Position numbers and translations under genes: made by a program
Shown: piece after piece, positions 30,289 to 37,740 of the stretch
How positions within the stretch are numbered: position 1 is the first letter of the stretch
Layout of the letters: each line of letters opens with the position of its first letter
Origin: Candidatus Bathyarchaeota archaeon
Lineage (GTDB): Archaea > Thermoproteota > Bathyarchaeia > TCS64
Assembly (NCBI GenBank): GCA_018652685.1
Contig: JABIBQ010000061.1
Coordinates: 1-37,740 of the forward strand
Direction: 5' to 3'
Length of the DNA stretch: 37,740 bases
Notes under the pieces: model-generated
Seen by the model: the letters and a program-made list of their open reading frames with translations, nothing else
Database searches by the model: none
What the model was told of the DNA's origin: nothing

Positions 30289-31872
30289 ATGACATACGAC
30301 ATCATAGTCAAAAACGGCAGGCTAGTGGACGGAACGGGCAACCCGTGGAAAAATGCTGATGTGGGGATCAATGGGAACAATATCTCCTTCATCGGCTCTA
30401 TCCATGACTCCGAGGGAGACAGGATAATCGATGCGAGGGGGCTTGTTGTCTCGCCTGGCTGGATTGATATCCACCTCCACGCGGATCATACTGTTCTAGG
30501 AAATCCTAGGTGTCTAAGCTATGCCCATCAAGGCATCACAACTGTCACCATGGGCAACTGCGGCCTCAGCATGTACCCGTTGACCGCAGAACACAGGGGC
30601 GATCTCATTCAGTACATGCTGCCTTTCACATCGGGGATCAGCCTTGATTGGGACTGGGTGACCATGGACGATTTCCTCGGAAAGGTGAAGGAGATGGGAA
30701 CAAGTCTAAACATGGTTCCCTATGTCGGTCATGGCAGCATCAGGATAGGTATAATGGGCTTCGTTGACAGGAAGCCAACTATCGCGGAACTTGAGATGAT
30801 GCGAGGTCTGCTTGATGAGACCATGGTAAGCGGTGCCCACGGCATGTCCACCGGGTTAGGGTATCCTCCCGGACTCTACACGGAGGAAATCGAGCTACAC
30901 GCAATGTGTGAGGTCATCAAGCGCCACAATGGATTATACTCCACTCACATGAGGCCTGACGAGACAAACCTCAAGGACACCATCAAGCTGGGGCACTCCA
31001 CGGGTGTGCCGATACAGATATCCCATCTTGGAAGCAGTTGCGGTAGCAAGAGAAATCTCGACGGTAAGCACAGCAAGACTACATTGCGATTGATAGAAGA
31101 GGCTAGGGCAAAGGGGCTTGATATTACCGCGGACATTTACCCGTATAACGCTGGTTCGTCCCTTCTGTCACAGGTAATCCCAGCTTGGCTCCATGTCGGT
31201 GGCGTTAATACAATGCTTGAGCGACTCACGGATCCACAGGTGAGAGAGAGATTATCCGAGGAGTACAAGGAGGCTGGAAGGGACTGGGACAAGGTCATGG
31301 TGAGTTTCGTCAAGACGGAGGGAAACAAGGTGATCGAGGGACTGAGCATCTTAAGGATAGCAGAGAAGCGGTCCCAGAGTATTACCGATGCCGTATGTGA
31401 GCTACTGCTCGATGAGCGGGCCCAAGCCATGAATGTCTCATTCTGGGGCAACGAGGAGGACGTGACTACAATGGTCAAGCACCCCGCCGTTATGCCGTGT
31501 AGCGATGGGTGGATGCACGCACCGTTCGGGCCACTAGGAGATGGGAAGCCACACCCAAGATGTTACGGGGCTTTCCCGCGATATTTCAGGCGGTACGTGA
31601 ACGAGGAGAGGATTCTGACTCTGGAGGACGCTATCAGGAGGATGACTTCAATGCCTGCAGCTAGGATTGGGATTCAGGACAGGGGTATCATTCGGGAGGG
31701 CATGAGAGCAGATATCACTGTCTTCGACGCAGTTAGAATCAAGGACCTGGCTACCTACGAGAAGCCACACGCATATCCGGTAGGGATCGAGCACGTCATA
31801 GTGAACGGTGCCATGACAATCGAGAACTGTGAGCACACAGGGGCACTAAACGGGGAAATCTTGAGGAAATGA
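30289..31872 (+). CDS. N-acyl-D-amino-acid deacylase / D-aminoacylase family amidohydrolase
   Basis: The 527-residue protein belongs to the metal-dependent amidohydrolases that remove N-acyl groups from D-amino acids (or related dihydropyrimidinase-like substrates). It shows IIVKNGRLVDGTGNPW, PGWIDIHLHADHT with the H-x-H pair (about 58-70), QGITTVTMGNCGLSMYP, ISHLGSSCGSKR, SDGWMHAPFGPLGDGKPHPR and YGAFPRYFRRYV, all characteristic. Two features precede it: a TATA-like CCTATATC near 30253-30260 and a two-codon ATG-AAA-TAG with a good AGGAG in front. The end overlaps the MBL gene by ATGA (31869-31872). Confidence 0.88.
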   Translation: MTYDIIVKNGRLVDGTGNPWKNADVGINGNNISFIGSIHDSEGDRIIDARGLVVSPGWIDIHLHADHTVLGNPRCLSYAHQGITTVTMGNCGLSMYPLTAEHRGDLIQYMLPFTSGISLDWDWVTMDDFLGKVKEMGTSLNMVPYVGHGSIRIGIMGFVDRKPTIAELEMMRGLLDETMVSGAHGMSTGLGYPPGLYTEEIELHAMCEVIKRHNGLYSTHMRPDETNLKDTIKLGHSTGVPIQISHLGSSCGSKRNLDGKHSKTTLRLIEEARAKGLDITADIYPYNAGSSLLSQVIPAWLHVGGVNTMLERLTDPQVRERLSEEYKEAGRDWDKVMVSFVKTEGNKVIEGLSILRIAEKRSQSITDAVCELLLDERAQAMNVSFWGNEEDVTTMVKHPAVMPCSDGWMHAPFGPLGDGKPHPRCYGAFPRYFRRYVNEERILTLEDAIRRMTSMPAARIGIQDRGIIREGMRADITVFDAVRIKDLATYEKPHAYPVGIEHVIVNGAMTIENCEHTGALNGEILRK

Positions 31873-32708
31873 CCGGTTTAGAGGACGTCACTCTAGATTT
31901 TCTAGGCACAGGCGGAGGCAGGTTTGTCATGACGACCCAGCGGAGGCGAACCGCCGGTATCAGGTTGACGCAGGGTGAAACCCGTGTCCATATCGACCCT
32001 GGTCCGGGTGCCCTTGTCTTCAGTAACTGGGCGGGTTTGAGCCCCCAGAAGTTGAATGGACTGATAATCACTCACTGTCACCCCGATCACTACACGGACG
32101 CCGAGGTCTTCATCGAGGCAATGACTGATGGCACTCGTGCAAAACAGGGCGTCCTCGCCGCTACAAAGAGCGTGCTCAGGGGGGCAGACGGTATCGGGCC
32201 TAGTATTAGTGGATATCATCAGGGTTTAGTGAGGAACCTTATCGAGATGTATGAGGGAACATCCTTCTCTGTAGGAGATCTGGGGATCACGGCCACGGAG
32301 GCTAAGCACTCAGACCCGTACTCCGTTGGGCTCAGGATATCAACAAGTCAAGGAGGGATAGGTTACACAAGCGATACTGGATACTTCTCGGGTGTTTCTG
32401 ACAACTACACGGACTTGAGGGTGCTGGTTCTTGGTACGATGTGGCCTAGGGGGAACCCCATCCATATTCACCTGAACACAGATGAGGCGTTGAGGATATT
32501 GGAGGAATCCAGACCTAAGGCGTGTATCCTGACTCATTTCGGGATGCGGATGCTCAATGCAGGACCAGAGAAGGAGGCCCGGTTCCTACAGGAGGAGACA
32601 GGTATCCCGGTTGTGGCGGCAATTGACGGGATGAAAGCCCATATATCTGACGAGATTACCCTATTGAGTCCTCGAAAGAGTGACCCACCCATAACGATTG
32701 ATGCCTAG
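31869..32708 (+). CDS. Metallo-beta-lactamase-fold hydrolase
   Basis: The 279-residue protein has the MBL metal site as THCHPDHYTD (about 69-78, H-x-H-x-D-H), the strand TLDFLGTGGGRFV at the start, VHIDPGPGALV, TEAKHSDPYSVGLRIS (His), YTSDTGYFSG (the bridging Asp) and ILTHFGMRM near the C-terminus. This resembles RNase Z-like or hydroxyacylglutathione hydrolase-like proteins rather than beta-lactamases. It is coupled to the deacylase by a 4-nt overlap and followed without spacing by an MFS gene (TAGATG), so the three form one unit; a substrate shared by the unit is likely but unknown. Confidence 0.85.
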   Translation: MTGLEDVTLDFLGTGGGRFVMTTQRRRTAGIRLTQGETRVHIDPGPGALVFSNWAGLSPQKLNGLIITHCHPDHYTDAEVFIEAMTDGTRAKQGVLAATKSVLRGADGIGPSISGYHQGLVRNLIEMYEGTSFSVGDLGITATEAKHSDPYSVGLRISTSQGGIGYTSDTGYFSGVSDNYTDLRVLVLGTMWPRGNPIHIHLNTDEALRILEESRPKACILTHFGMRMLNAGPEKEARFLQEETGIPVVAAIDGMKAHISDEITLLSPRKSDPPITIDA

Positions 32709-33830
32709 ATGAAGACGCCACTGAAAGCCCTCTATGTAGTTATTTTCCTCATTTCGGGAGCGATTGGGACCATCATGCTCCTCTCACCCGTTTATGCAGA
32801 GGAGTTGGGGGCGTCGTATATGCAGCTTGGGATGATGGGTGCATACTATGCCATCGGATATACTATCATGACTTTGGTGACCGGTCTAGTTATGGACCGG
32901 TTTGAGAAGGTCAGGATATACCTTGCATTCCAAACGATGAATTTTATCAGCATAGGTCTTCTCGCGTTTTCAAACACAATCGAGCAGGTTCTCGTAGTGA
33001 GGCTGATAATCGGCTTGACCGCCGGCACTTTCTGGGTGTCATCAAGCGCGATCACGGCGGCCATGAGTAAACCCCACAAACTGACCCATAACATCAGCCT
33101 CTACAACCTGAGTTGGATATCGGGTTTAGCTGTAGGTCCTCTCATCGGGGGATACCTTAGCGACGCAGTAGGGTTTAAGGCGATGTTCCTGGCGATGAGC
33201 GTCACGGTTCTCCTCGGGGTAGGAATAATTGTCGTGTTTATGCTTCCTACAGTAAAACTGCACGGAAAATTAGGGCGTCTGACCATTGACTGGAAATCTG
33301 TCAGAGCAGTCCTGCCAGCCTATCTCTGTCTCTTCCCATATACATTGAGTAGCGGGATTTACTTCAGCATCCTACCTGGTTACCTGAAAGAGTTCGGCAT
33401 CACTGCCTCCATTATTGGGTTGTTATTCACAATCGGAAACGTCGCAAAGGGTCTGGGGTTCTTTGGGGTTGAACGTCTCGTCAACTGGGGGACTAAACGG
33501 GCCATCAGGCTTGTGAGTTTCCTGCTTGCAGTAAGTCTTGCATGGATTGGGTACGCCAACACCGAGTACGTAATGGCTCTGCCACTGGCCCTCTATGGGG
33601 TCACAAATGGTTTGCTGGAGCCTATCCTCCTCAACTGGATAGCCCAGAACAGTCCTGCGGAGTCACGGAGCTTCACTATGTCCATCTATGAGACCGTCTT
33701 CGGAGTTGGTATGATTATTGGGCCGGTTGCCGCGGGTTTTGTGACCAACATTTACCCCGCCAGTATGGTTTACGTTCTGCTTGCGGCTGCCAGCCTGCTG
33801 ATAATCCCCTTCAGCGTTGGGTTGGATTAG
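32709..33830 (+). CDS. MFS transporter of the deacylase/MBL cluster
   Basis: The 373-residue protein has about 12 helices, with the MFS motif A remnant GLVMDRFEKVRI at 59-70 and IGGYLSDAVGFKAM after helix 5. Its ATG directly follows the stop of the MBL gene, with no spacer. It likely moves the substrate or product of the two enzymes (inference). It differs from the other two MFS carriers in the window (no shared long motifs). Downstream lies the 210-nt leader region of valS. Confidence 0.85.
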   Translation: MKTPLKALYVVIFLISGAIGTIMLLSPVYAEELGASYMQLGMMGAYYAIGYTIMTLVTGLVMDRFEKVRIYLAFQTMNFISIGLLAFSNTIEQVLVVRLIIGLTAGTFWVSSSAITAAMSKPHKLTHNISLYNLSWISGLAVGPLIGGYLSDAVGFKAMFLAMSVTVLLGVGIIVVFMLPTVKLHGKLGRLTIDWKSVRAVLPAYLCLFPYTLSSGIYFSILPGYLKEFGITASIIGLLFTIGNVAKGLGFFGVERLVNWGTKRAIRLVSFLLAVSLAWIGYANTEYVMALPLALYGVTNGLLEPILLNWIAQNSPAESRSFTMSIYETVFGVGMIIGPVAAGFVTNIYPASMVYVLLAAASLLIIPFSVGLD

Positions 33831-33900
33831 TGAAAAGTTATATTGAAGCGTAGCAATCCTGTATCTAGTCTGAAGTGAGGATTATGGGGTATCGTTTTGT

Positions 33901-34017
33901 TGGTCCCCGAGGGACCATCTAGGAAGAATCAGAGTAGCCCTAGAAGTCAGACCGCAGCGGACAACCTTTTAAAGAAACAAATAGACCAGAGTAGCCATAA
34001 ATTGGCTCAGGGTCCGC
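33901..34017 (+). promoter_or_regulatory. Potentially structured leader and promoter region of valS
   Basis: Four pairings are visible. TGGTCCC-CGA-GGGACCA (33901-33917) is a perfect 7-bp hairpin. TCTAGG (33918-33923) and CCTAGA (33939-33944) abut it. GCGGAC (33957-33962) pairs with GTCCGC (34012-34017). AGCCA-TAAAT-TGGCT (33993-34007) lies inside the latter. Two TATA-like elements, AGTTATATTG near 33836-33845 and CTTTTAAAG near 33966-33974, allow a long or a short transcript; only the long one includes the first two hairpins. AGGAG at 34028-34032 is the Shine-Dalgarno site of valS. Confidence 0.4.
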
Positions 34018-34042
34018 GTAACCAGCCAGGAGAACAAATACA

Positions 34043-36469
34043 ATGAACGTGCTACCACGAAAGATCAATTTCCTCGAAATGGAGGAAAAATGGCAGAAGG
34101 TATGGGAAGAGGAAGGCATCAACAGGTATGACTGGGACGACAGGGAGAAGCCCGTCTACAGTATCGACACGCCTCCACCTTACCCAAGCGGCGACTTCCA
34201 TATGGGCAACTTTTTGAACTGGACGTACTTTGACGTGCGAGCCAGGTACAAACGAATGACGGGTCACAACGTGCTGTTCCCACAGGGTTGGGATTGCCAC
34301 GGGCTACCGACGGAGGTTGCGGTTGAGAAGGCCAAGAAGATGAGGAAGAGCGACGTCCCTCCCGATGTATTCCGTAAGATGCGTGAGGAATGGATCGAGC
34401 AGTACATCGGTAAGATGAAGATCGCCATCCAGCGTCTCGGTGCAAGTATCGATTGGACCACAGAGTACAGAACTATGGATCCAGATTACATGCGGAAGAT
34501 CCAACTCAGTTTCCTGATGCTTCACGAGAAGGACTTCATCTACAAGGGAACCCACCCGATCAACTACTGCATAAGGTGTGAGACGGCCATCGCGGACGCC
34601 GAGGTCGAGCACAAGAACAAGAACGGTGCAATTTACACGATTCCATTCGAAACAGAGACGGGCGAGGTTCTCATCGCGACAACTAGGCCGGTATACCTAC
34701 CCGCTTGCGTAGCGCTAGGTGTGAACCCCGACGATGCCAGATACAAGCACCTCATCGGAGGTAGGGCAAGGGTGCCCATCACTGGGCACGAGGTGCCAAT
34801 CATCGCCAACGAGGAGGTCGACCCTGAGTTCGGGACTGGCGCAATGATGATATGTACCTACGGTGACAAGGCGGACGTAGTAGCCGTGGCCCGTTACAAG
34901 CTACCGGTAATCACTCTGTTGGACCACAGGGGCCACATCACGGAGGTTGGCGGGAAATACTCCGGAATGTACATCGTAAAGGCACAGAAGACCATCATCG
35001 CGGATCTGCGTGAGGCTGGACTCATCAGGGATGAGAAACAACTCAATCAGGAAGTGGGGCTCTGCTGGAGGTGCAGCACTGCCATCGAGATCGTTGCGGC
35101 GCAGCAGTGGTTCTTCAGGACAATCAGTTTAACCGAAAAAGTGGTGAAGACGGCACACGAGGTAACGTGGTACCCGGATTATATGCGGCAGAGGCTTCTT
35201 GACTGGGCCAACGGGCTTGATTGGGACTGGGTTCTATCAAGGCAGAGGGTGTTCGCGACCCCCGTTCCAGCATGGTACTGCAAGGACTGTGGAAAGATTA
35301 GGCTTGCGAAGCCAGAGGAGCTTCCAGTTGACCCACGTGTAGTATCCATCGAGGACACTTGCGAGTGTGGTAGCAACGAGTTCGTGCCAGACACTGATGT
35401 CATGGACACCTGGTTCGACAGCAGTATGACCTGTGCCATACACGCAGGGTGGCCGGACAGGGAGGGCTGGGAACGCCAGTTCCCCGCAACGGTTCACCCG
35501 AGCGGCCAGGATATCATCAGGACGTGGGCCTACTACCTCATGGTGAGGGGTCTTGCACTGTTCGACTCGACACCATACGAGAGCGTGCTCATCAACGGAA
35601 TGGTGCTCGGCGGAGACGGCAGGAAGATGAGCAAGAGCCTTGGAAACTTCGTGAGTACTCCAGAAGTGTACGAGAAGTACGGTGCAGACGCACCACGCCA
35701 GTGGGCAGCTTCAGGCGGTTCAACTGGCACGGACATCCCATTCCGATGGGAGGACGTAGAGTACGGTTGGAGGTTCCAGAGGAAGCTGTGGAACGCTTGC
35801 AGGTTCGCTGGTATGAGGCTTGAGGATTACGAGGGAGCGGAGGCGGAGCCCCAACTCATCGATAAGTGGATCATGAGTAAGTTGCAGAAAACCATCAAGA
35901 GGGCAACCGAGGCACAGGAGGAATGCGACTTCATGAACGCCACGGAAGCGGCGAGGAATTTTATCTGGCACGTCTTCTGCGACCACTACCTAGAGGCGGC
36001 CAAGACCCGTCTCTACGGCGAGGGGGAGGCGAAGACTGCGGCCCAGTGGACATTGTTCCATACCATCAGGGATATGCTGAAGCTCATGGCTCCGGTTACG
36101 CCCCACCTTACCGAGGAGATCTACAGGACAATGTACGACGCGGATAACAGCATCACGCTAAGTGCGTGGCCCGAGTATGACGAGTCTCTTGTGGACGAGG
36201 ATGCAGAGCGCATCGGTGACATGGTCATCGAAACCATCAGCAGTGTCAGGACCGAGAAGAACAAGCAAGGCGTGAGCCTAAACAAGCCAGTTAAGCAGCT
36301 TTCAATCTACGCAGGCGATCACGCGGGCGACCTGAAGCTTGGTACCCAGGACATCATGGACACCCTGAAGGTGGAGTCTCTTGAGATCTTGGGCAGTGAA
36401 GGCGGCGACGCAAAGGTAGAGGCTTACGATTTCATCGGTTTCACGATGGAGATCGTGGTCGAATCCTAA
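34043..36469 (+). CDS. valS: Valine--tRNA ligase
   Basis: The 808-residue enzyme charges tRNA-Val. It is a class I synthetase of archaeal ValRS type: PPPYPSGDFHMGNFLNWTYF holds the HIGH motif as HMGN, VLFPQGWDCHGLPTEVAVE follows, the editing domain includes IATTRPVYLPACVAL and EFGTGAMMICTYGDK, then HPSGQDIIRTWAYYLMVR, the KMSKS loop GDGRKMSKSLGNFVST and GTDIPFRWEDVEYGWRFQRK, which separate ValRS from IleRS. Zinc-type Cys pairs (CIRC, CWRC, CKDC, CEC) are spread as in the family. The C-terminal anticodon domain is short, as in archaea. It is an isolated gene behind a possibly structured leader; tRNA-Val(UAC) is at 19434. Confidence 0.93.
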   Translation: MNVLPRKINFLEMEEKWQKVWEEEGINRYDWDDREKPVYSIDTPPPYPSGDFHMGNFLNWTYFDVRARYKRMTGHNVLFPQGWDCHGLPTEVAVEKAKKMRKSDVPPDVFRKMREEWIEQYIGKMKIAIQRLGASIDWTTEYRTMDPDYMRKIQLSFLMLHEKDFIYKGTHPINYCIRCETAIADAEVEHKNKNGAIYTIPFETETGEVLIATTRPVYLPACVALGVNPDDARYKHLIGGRARVPITGHEVPIIANEEVDPEFGTGAMMICTYGDKADVVAVARYKLPVITLLDHRGHITEVGGKYSGMYIVKAQKTIIADLREAGLIRDEKQLNQEVGLCWRCSTAIEIVAAQQWFFRTISLTEKVVKTAHEVTWYPDYMRQRLLDWANGLDWDWVLSRQRVFATPVPAWYCKDCGKIRLAKPEELPVDPRVVSIEDTCECGSNEFVPDTDVMDTWFDSSMTCAIHAGWPDREGWERQFPATVHPSGQDIIRTWAYYLMVRGLALFDSTPYESVLINGMVLGGDGRKMSKSLGNFVSTPEVYEKYGADAPRQWAASGGSTGTDIPFRWEDVEYGWRFQRKLWNACRFAGMRLEDYEGAEAEPQLIDKWIMSKLQKTIKRATEAQEECDFMNATEAARNFIWHVFCDHYLEAAKTRLYGEGEAKTAAQWTLFHTIRDMLKLMAPVTPHLTEEIYRTMYDADNSITLSAWPEYDESLVDEDAERIGDMVIETISSVRTEKNKQGVSLNKPVKQLSIYAGDHAGDLKLGTQDIMDTLKVESLEILGSEGGDAKVEAYDFIGFTMEIVVES

Positions 36470-36502
36470 CCTCTTTTTACATCCATAACACATTCTTATA
36501 CC

Positions 36503-37009
36503 ATGCAAGACGAGATGGTTCCATTATCCGAGGCAGCGGAGCAGGTTAAGGTCACAACACAACGATTGGCGTTGCTTCACCTAGCGTTTTCAAGGACGAT
36601 TGTAGACAAGTTTGGGTGGGCGGACGGCAAGCAGCTGATCCTGGACAGCATCAAGACATACGGAGAATACGTCGCCGATAGAACGAAGAAGGGGCACCAG
36701 GGCCTGCCCAAGTACGGTTTCTGGGAGAAGCGGGAGGGCAAACCCGACCTGTGCGAGCTAGGGAAGGTGATGCTTGAGATGGGTGAGCCGGAGTTGGGTG
36801 TGATGTACTGCCTGATCGACCCGGCCAAGACCATGGCGGCGGACGACTCCAGTAAACTAATCCACACGAGGTGCATGGTTCTGGGCCACGACGAGTGCCA
36901 GTTCGAGACGGTCCAGACAAGTGAATCCGACAGGGCTTCTTTCGTAGAGGGCGAGGACTGGGCGGGTGTTGACCCTATCGTCGACGAGTTCATCGACAAG
37001 AAAAACTAG
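36503..37009 (+). CDS. L-2-amino-thiazoline-4-carboxylic acid hydrolase-like protein
   Basis: The 168-residue protein resembles the ATC hydrolase family (PF14196): RLALLHLAFSRTIVDKFG and GKQLILDSIKTYGEYVADR, then GLPKYGFWEKREGKPDL, and the C-terminal HTRCMVLGHDECQFE with paired Cys near residues 126 and 134. In bacteria the reference enzyme converts aminothiazoline carboxylate to N-carbamoyl-cysteine, but most family members, including archaeal ones, are untested. The start ATG 36503 has a T-rich TATA-like TTTTTACAT about 26 nt above. It ends 1 nt before the convergent aRF1 stop. Confidence 0.7.
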   Translation: MQDEMVPLSEAAEQVKVTTQRLALLHLAFSRTIVDKFGWADGKQLILDSIKTYGEYVADRTKKGHQGLPKYGFWEKREGKPDLCELGKVMLEMGEPELGVMYCLIDPAKTMAADDSSKLIHTRCMVLGHDECQFETVQTSESDRASFVEGEDWAGVDPIVDEFIDKKN

Positions 37010-37010
37010 G

Positions 37011-37740
37011 TTACTGTGTCCTGTACTTTGTGATGGCCGCGATGCCTCCAAAGCTGCGGAGAAGCATCTCTCCTTCTTCGATGTGGGTTGATATTATCTC
37101 AATTTTAGCCTCGGCGTCATCAGCCAGCTTGACTAACACCTCGATTAGGTCCTCTTTCTCGGTTATCTCGTAGTTGCCGGTGCCGCATTTCAGACACTTC
37201 ATGTCCTTTACCTTGTCCTCGTATATTTCTAACCCGTCCATCTCGATGATCTGGTGCTCCTTGAAGCCGCAGCTCCTACACTCCAGTGTGACGTACCAGC
37301 GCCGTATGGCACCTGAGACTAGGAGGGTGTAGACATTAACGTTCTTGAGCTGCGTGATGACTTCCTGCTCGCCGTAAGTGCTTAACCCGTCGTCCTCGCC
37401 GAGGTGCCTGAGGAACTCCTGTACTATCTTCCTCTCCTGGGTGTACCTGACCTGGGCTAGGAAATCCCTTGACCTGGTGACCAGCTCCTTTACGCCCCCG
37501 GCTCCTGTGTATCCCACGTCCACGGTGGTGAGTATCTTTTCCTTGATTTCGTGGTGGAGGTAGTTGCCGTCCAGGAACCTCTGCTTGGTCGGTCCGGGGC
37601 CTCCTACTATGATTCCCTTGAGGTTTGGGACGTTTAGGAAGTATTGGGTAAGCATGTCGCCGACCCTCTTGTAGTACTCGTTTAGGTGCATGGCCCTGAG
37701 TCGCTCGTAGCGCCTTGACGACTGGCCTCCTGCCCTTGTC
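37011..37740 (-). CDS. prf1: Peptide chain release factor aRF1, C-terminal part (cut by window edge)
   Basis: aRF1 reads all three stop codons and releases the finished protein. The visible 242 codons run from the middle domain to the end. The GGQ motif, which triggers hydrolysis, is at 37722-37730 in TRAGGQSSRRYERLR, followed by MHLNEYYKRVGDM, VGGPGPTKQRFLDGNYL, VDVGYTGAGGVKEL, and the C-terminal domain with CRSCG and CLKCG pairs that may bind zinc. The stop TAA is at 37011-37013. The N-terminal stop-codon recognition domain (NIKS) lies beyond the right edge; the frame stays open to base 37740. Confidence 0.93.
   Translation of the reverse strand, partial: TRAGGQSSRRYERLRAMHLNEYYKRVGDMLTQYFLNVPNLKGIIVGGPGPTKQRFLDGNYLHHEIKEKILTTVDVGYTGAGGVKELVTRSRDFLAQVRYTQERKIVQEFLRHLGEDDGLSTYGEQEVITQLKNVNVYTLLVSGAIRRWYVTLECRSCGFKEHQIIEMDGLEIYEDKVKDMKCLKCGTGNYEITEKEDLIEVLVKLADDAEAKIEIISTHIEEGEMLLRSFGGIAAITKYRTQ

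Noticed and set aside
35449..35823. 124-codon plus-strand ORF inside valS
   Set aside because: Out-of-frame shadow of the synthetase; Arg-rich and motif-free.
34043..36469. Isoleucine--tRNA ligase as an alternative for the synthetase
   Set aside because: The PPPYPSG, HPSGQDIIRTWAYY and GTDIPFRWEDVEYG motifs and the 808-residue length fit archaeal ValRS.

Overview
The window is archaeal chromosomal DNA. The evidence is a basal transcription factor TFE-alpha (20076-20594), a release factor of the aRF1/eRF1 type (37011 to the right edge, with GGQ), an aTrm56-type tRNA methyltransferase (20611-21180), an archaeal-type ValRS (34043-36469) and an archaeal-type dUTPase (4664-5164). Many genes have a TATA-like box about 25-30 nt upstream of the start codon and no Shine-Dalgarno site, which points to leaderless mRNAs; others have clear SD sites. 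Both tRNA genes encode their CCA end. Gene content (oxidoreductase Por, three MFS carriers, two amidohydrolases, an SLC13 carrier, a lactate permease) fits an anaerobic or facultative organic-acid/peptide heterotroph. The exact lineage is not decidable here; the trm56-tfe-HD cluster would fit a euryarchaeal-type genome (inference).

Layout. 1-2600: a degenerate tandem repeat, two tandem TIGR04076 genes, an FMN-binding protein and an MFS carrier. 2600-4650: a gene-poor stretch, then a three-gene minus-strand operon (two paralogous membrane proteins plus a winged-helix regulator) behind a strikingly palindromic promoter. 4660-7480: dUTPase, argininosuccinate lyase, an exported protein. 7480-14170: ROK kinase and FAH-family hydrolase on the minus strand, divergent from a gamma-delta/alpha/beta 2-oxoacid:ferredoxin oxidoreductase operon, then an L-lactate permease. 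14220-19220: ArsR-type regulator, flavoprotein, HAD, GNAT, flavin reductase, a small basic ORF, a second copy of the degenerate repeat and an Fe-S aldo/keto reductase. 19434-21180: tRNA-Val and the HD/TFE/Trm56 information-processing operon. 21265-24020: PH-like membrane protein, ACT protein, an unknown two-gene operon, nucleoside deaminase, tRNA-Arg. 24250-33830: metabolic region with amidohydrolases, SLC13 and MFS carriers, an HD protein and an MBL hydrolase, plus a decayed glycosidase-like remnant. 33840-37740: ValRS with a potentially structured leader, an ATC-hydrolase-like protein and aRF1.

Genes are tightly packed. Same-strand partners overlap by 8 nt (ATGAGTGA three times, ATGGATGA once) or 4 nt. 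Three convergent pairs share exactly the tetranucleotide CTAG as both stop codons. The observations most worth a second look are the palindromic operator with its regulator/membrane-protein operon, the two diverged copies of a 36-nt repeat, the HD gene that appears to start at CTG inside a CTGA overlap, the glycosidase fossil, and the folded leader before valS. All identifications come from reading motifs in the translated sequence; no database search was made.
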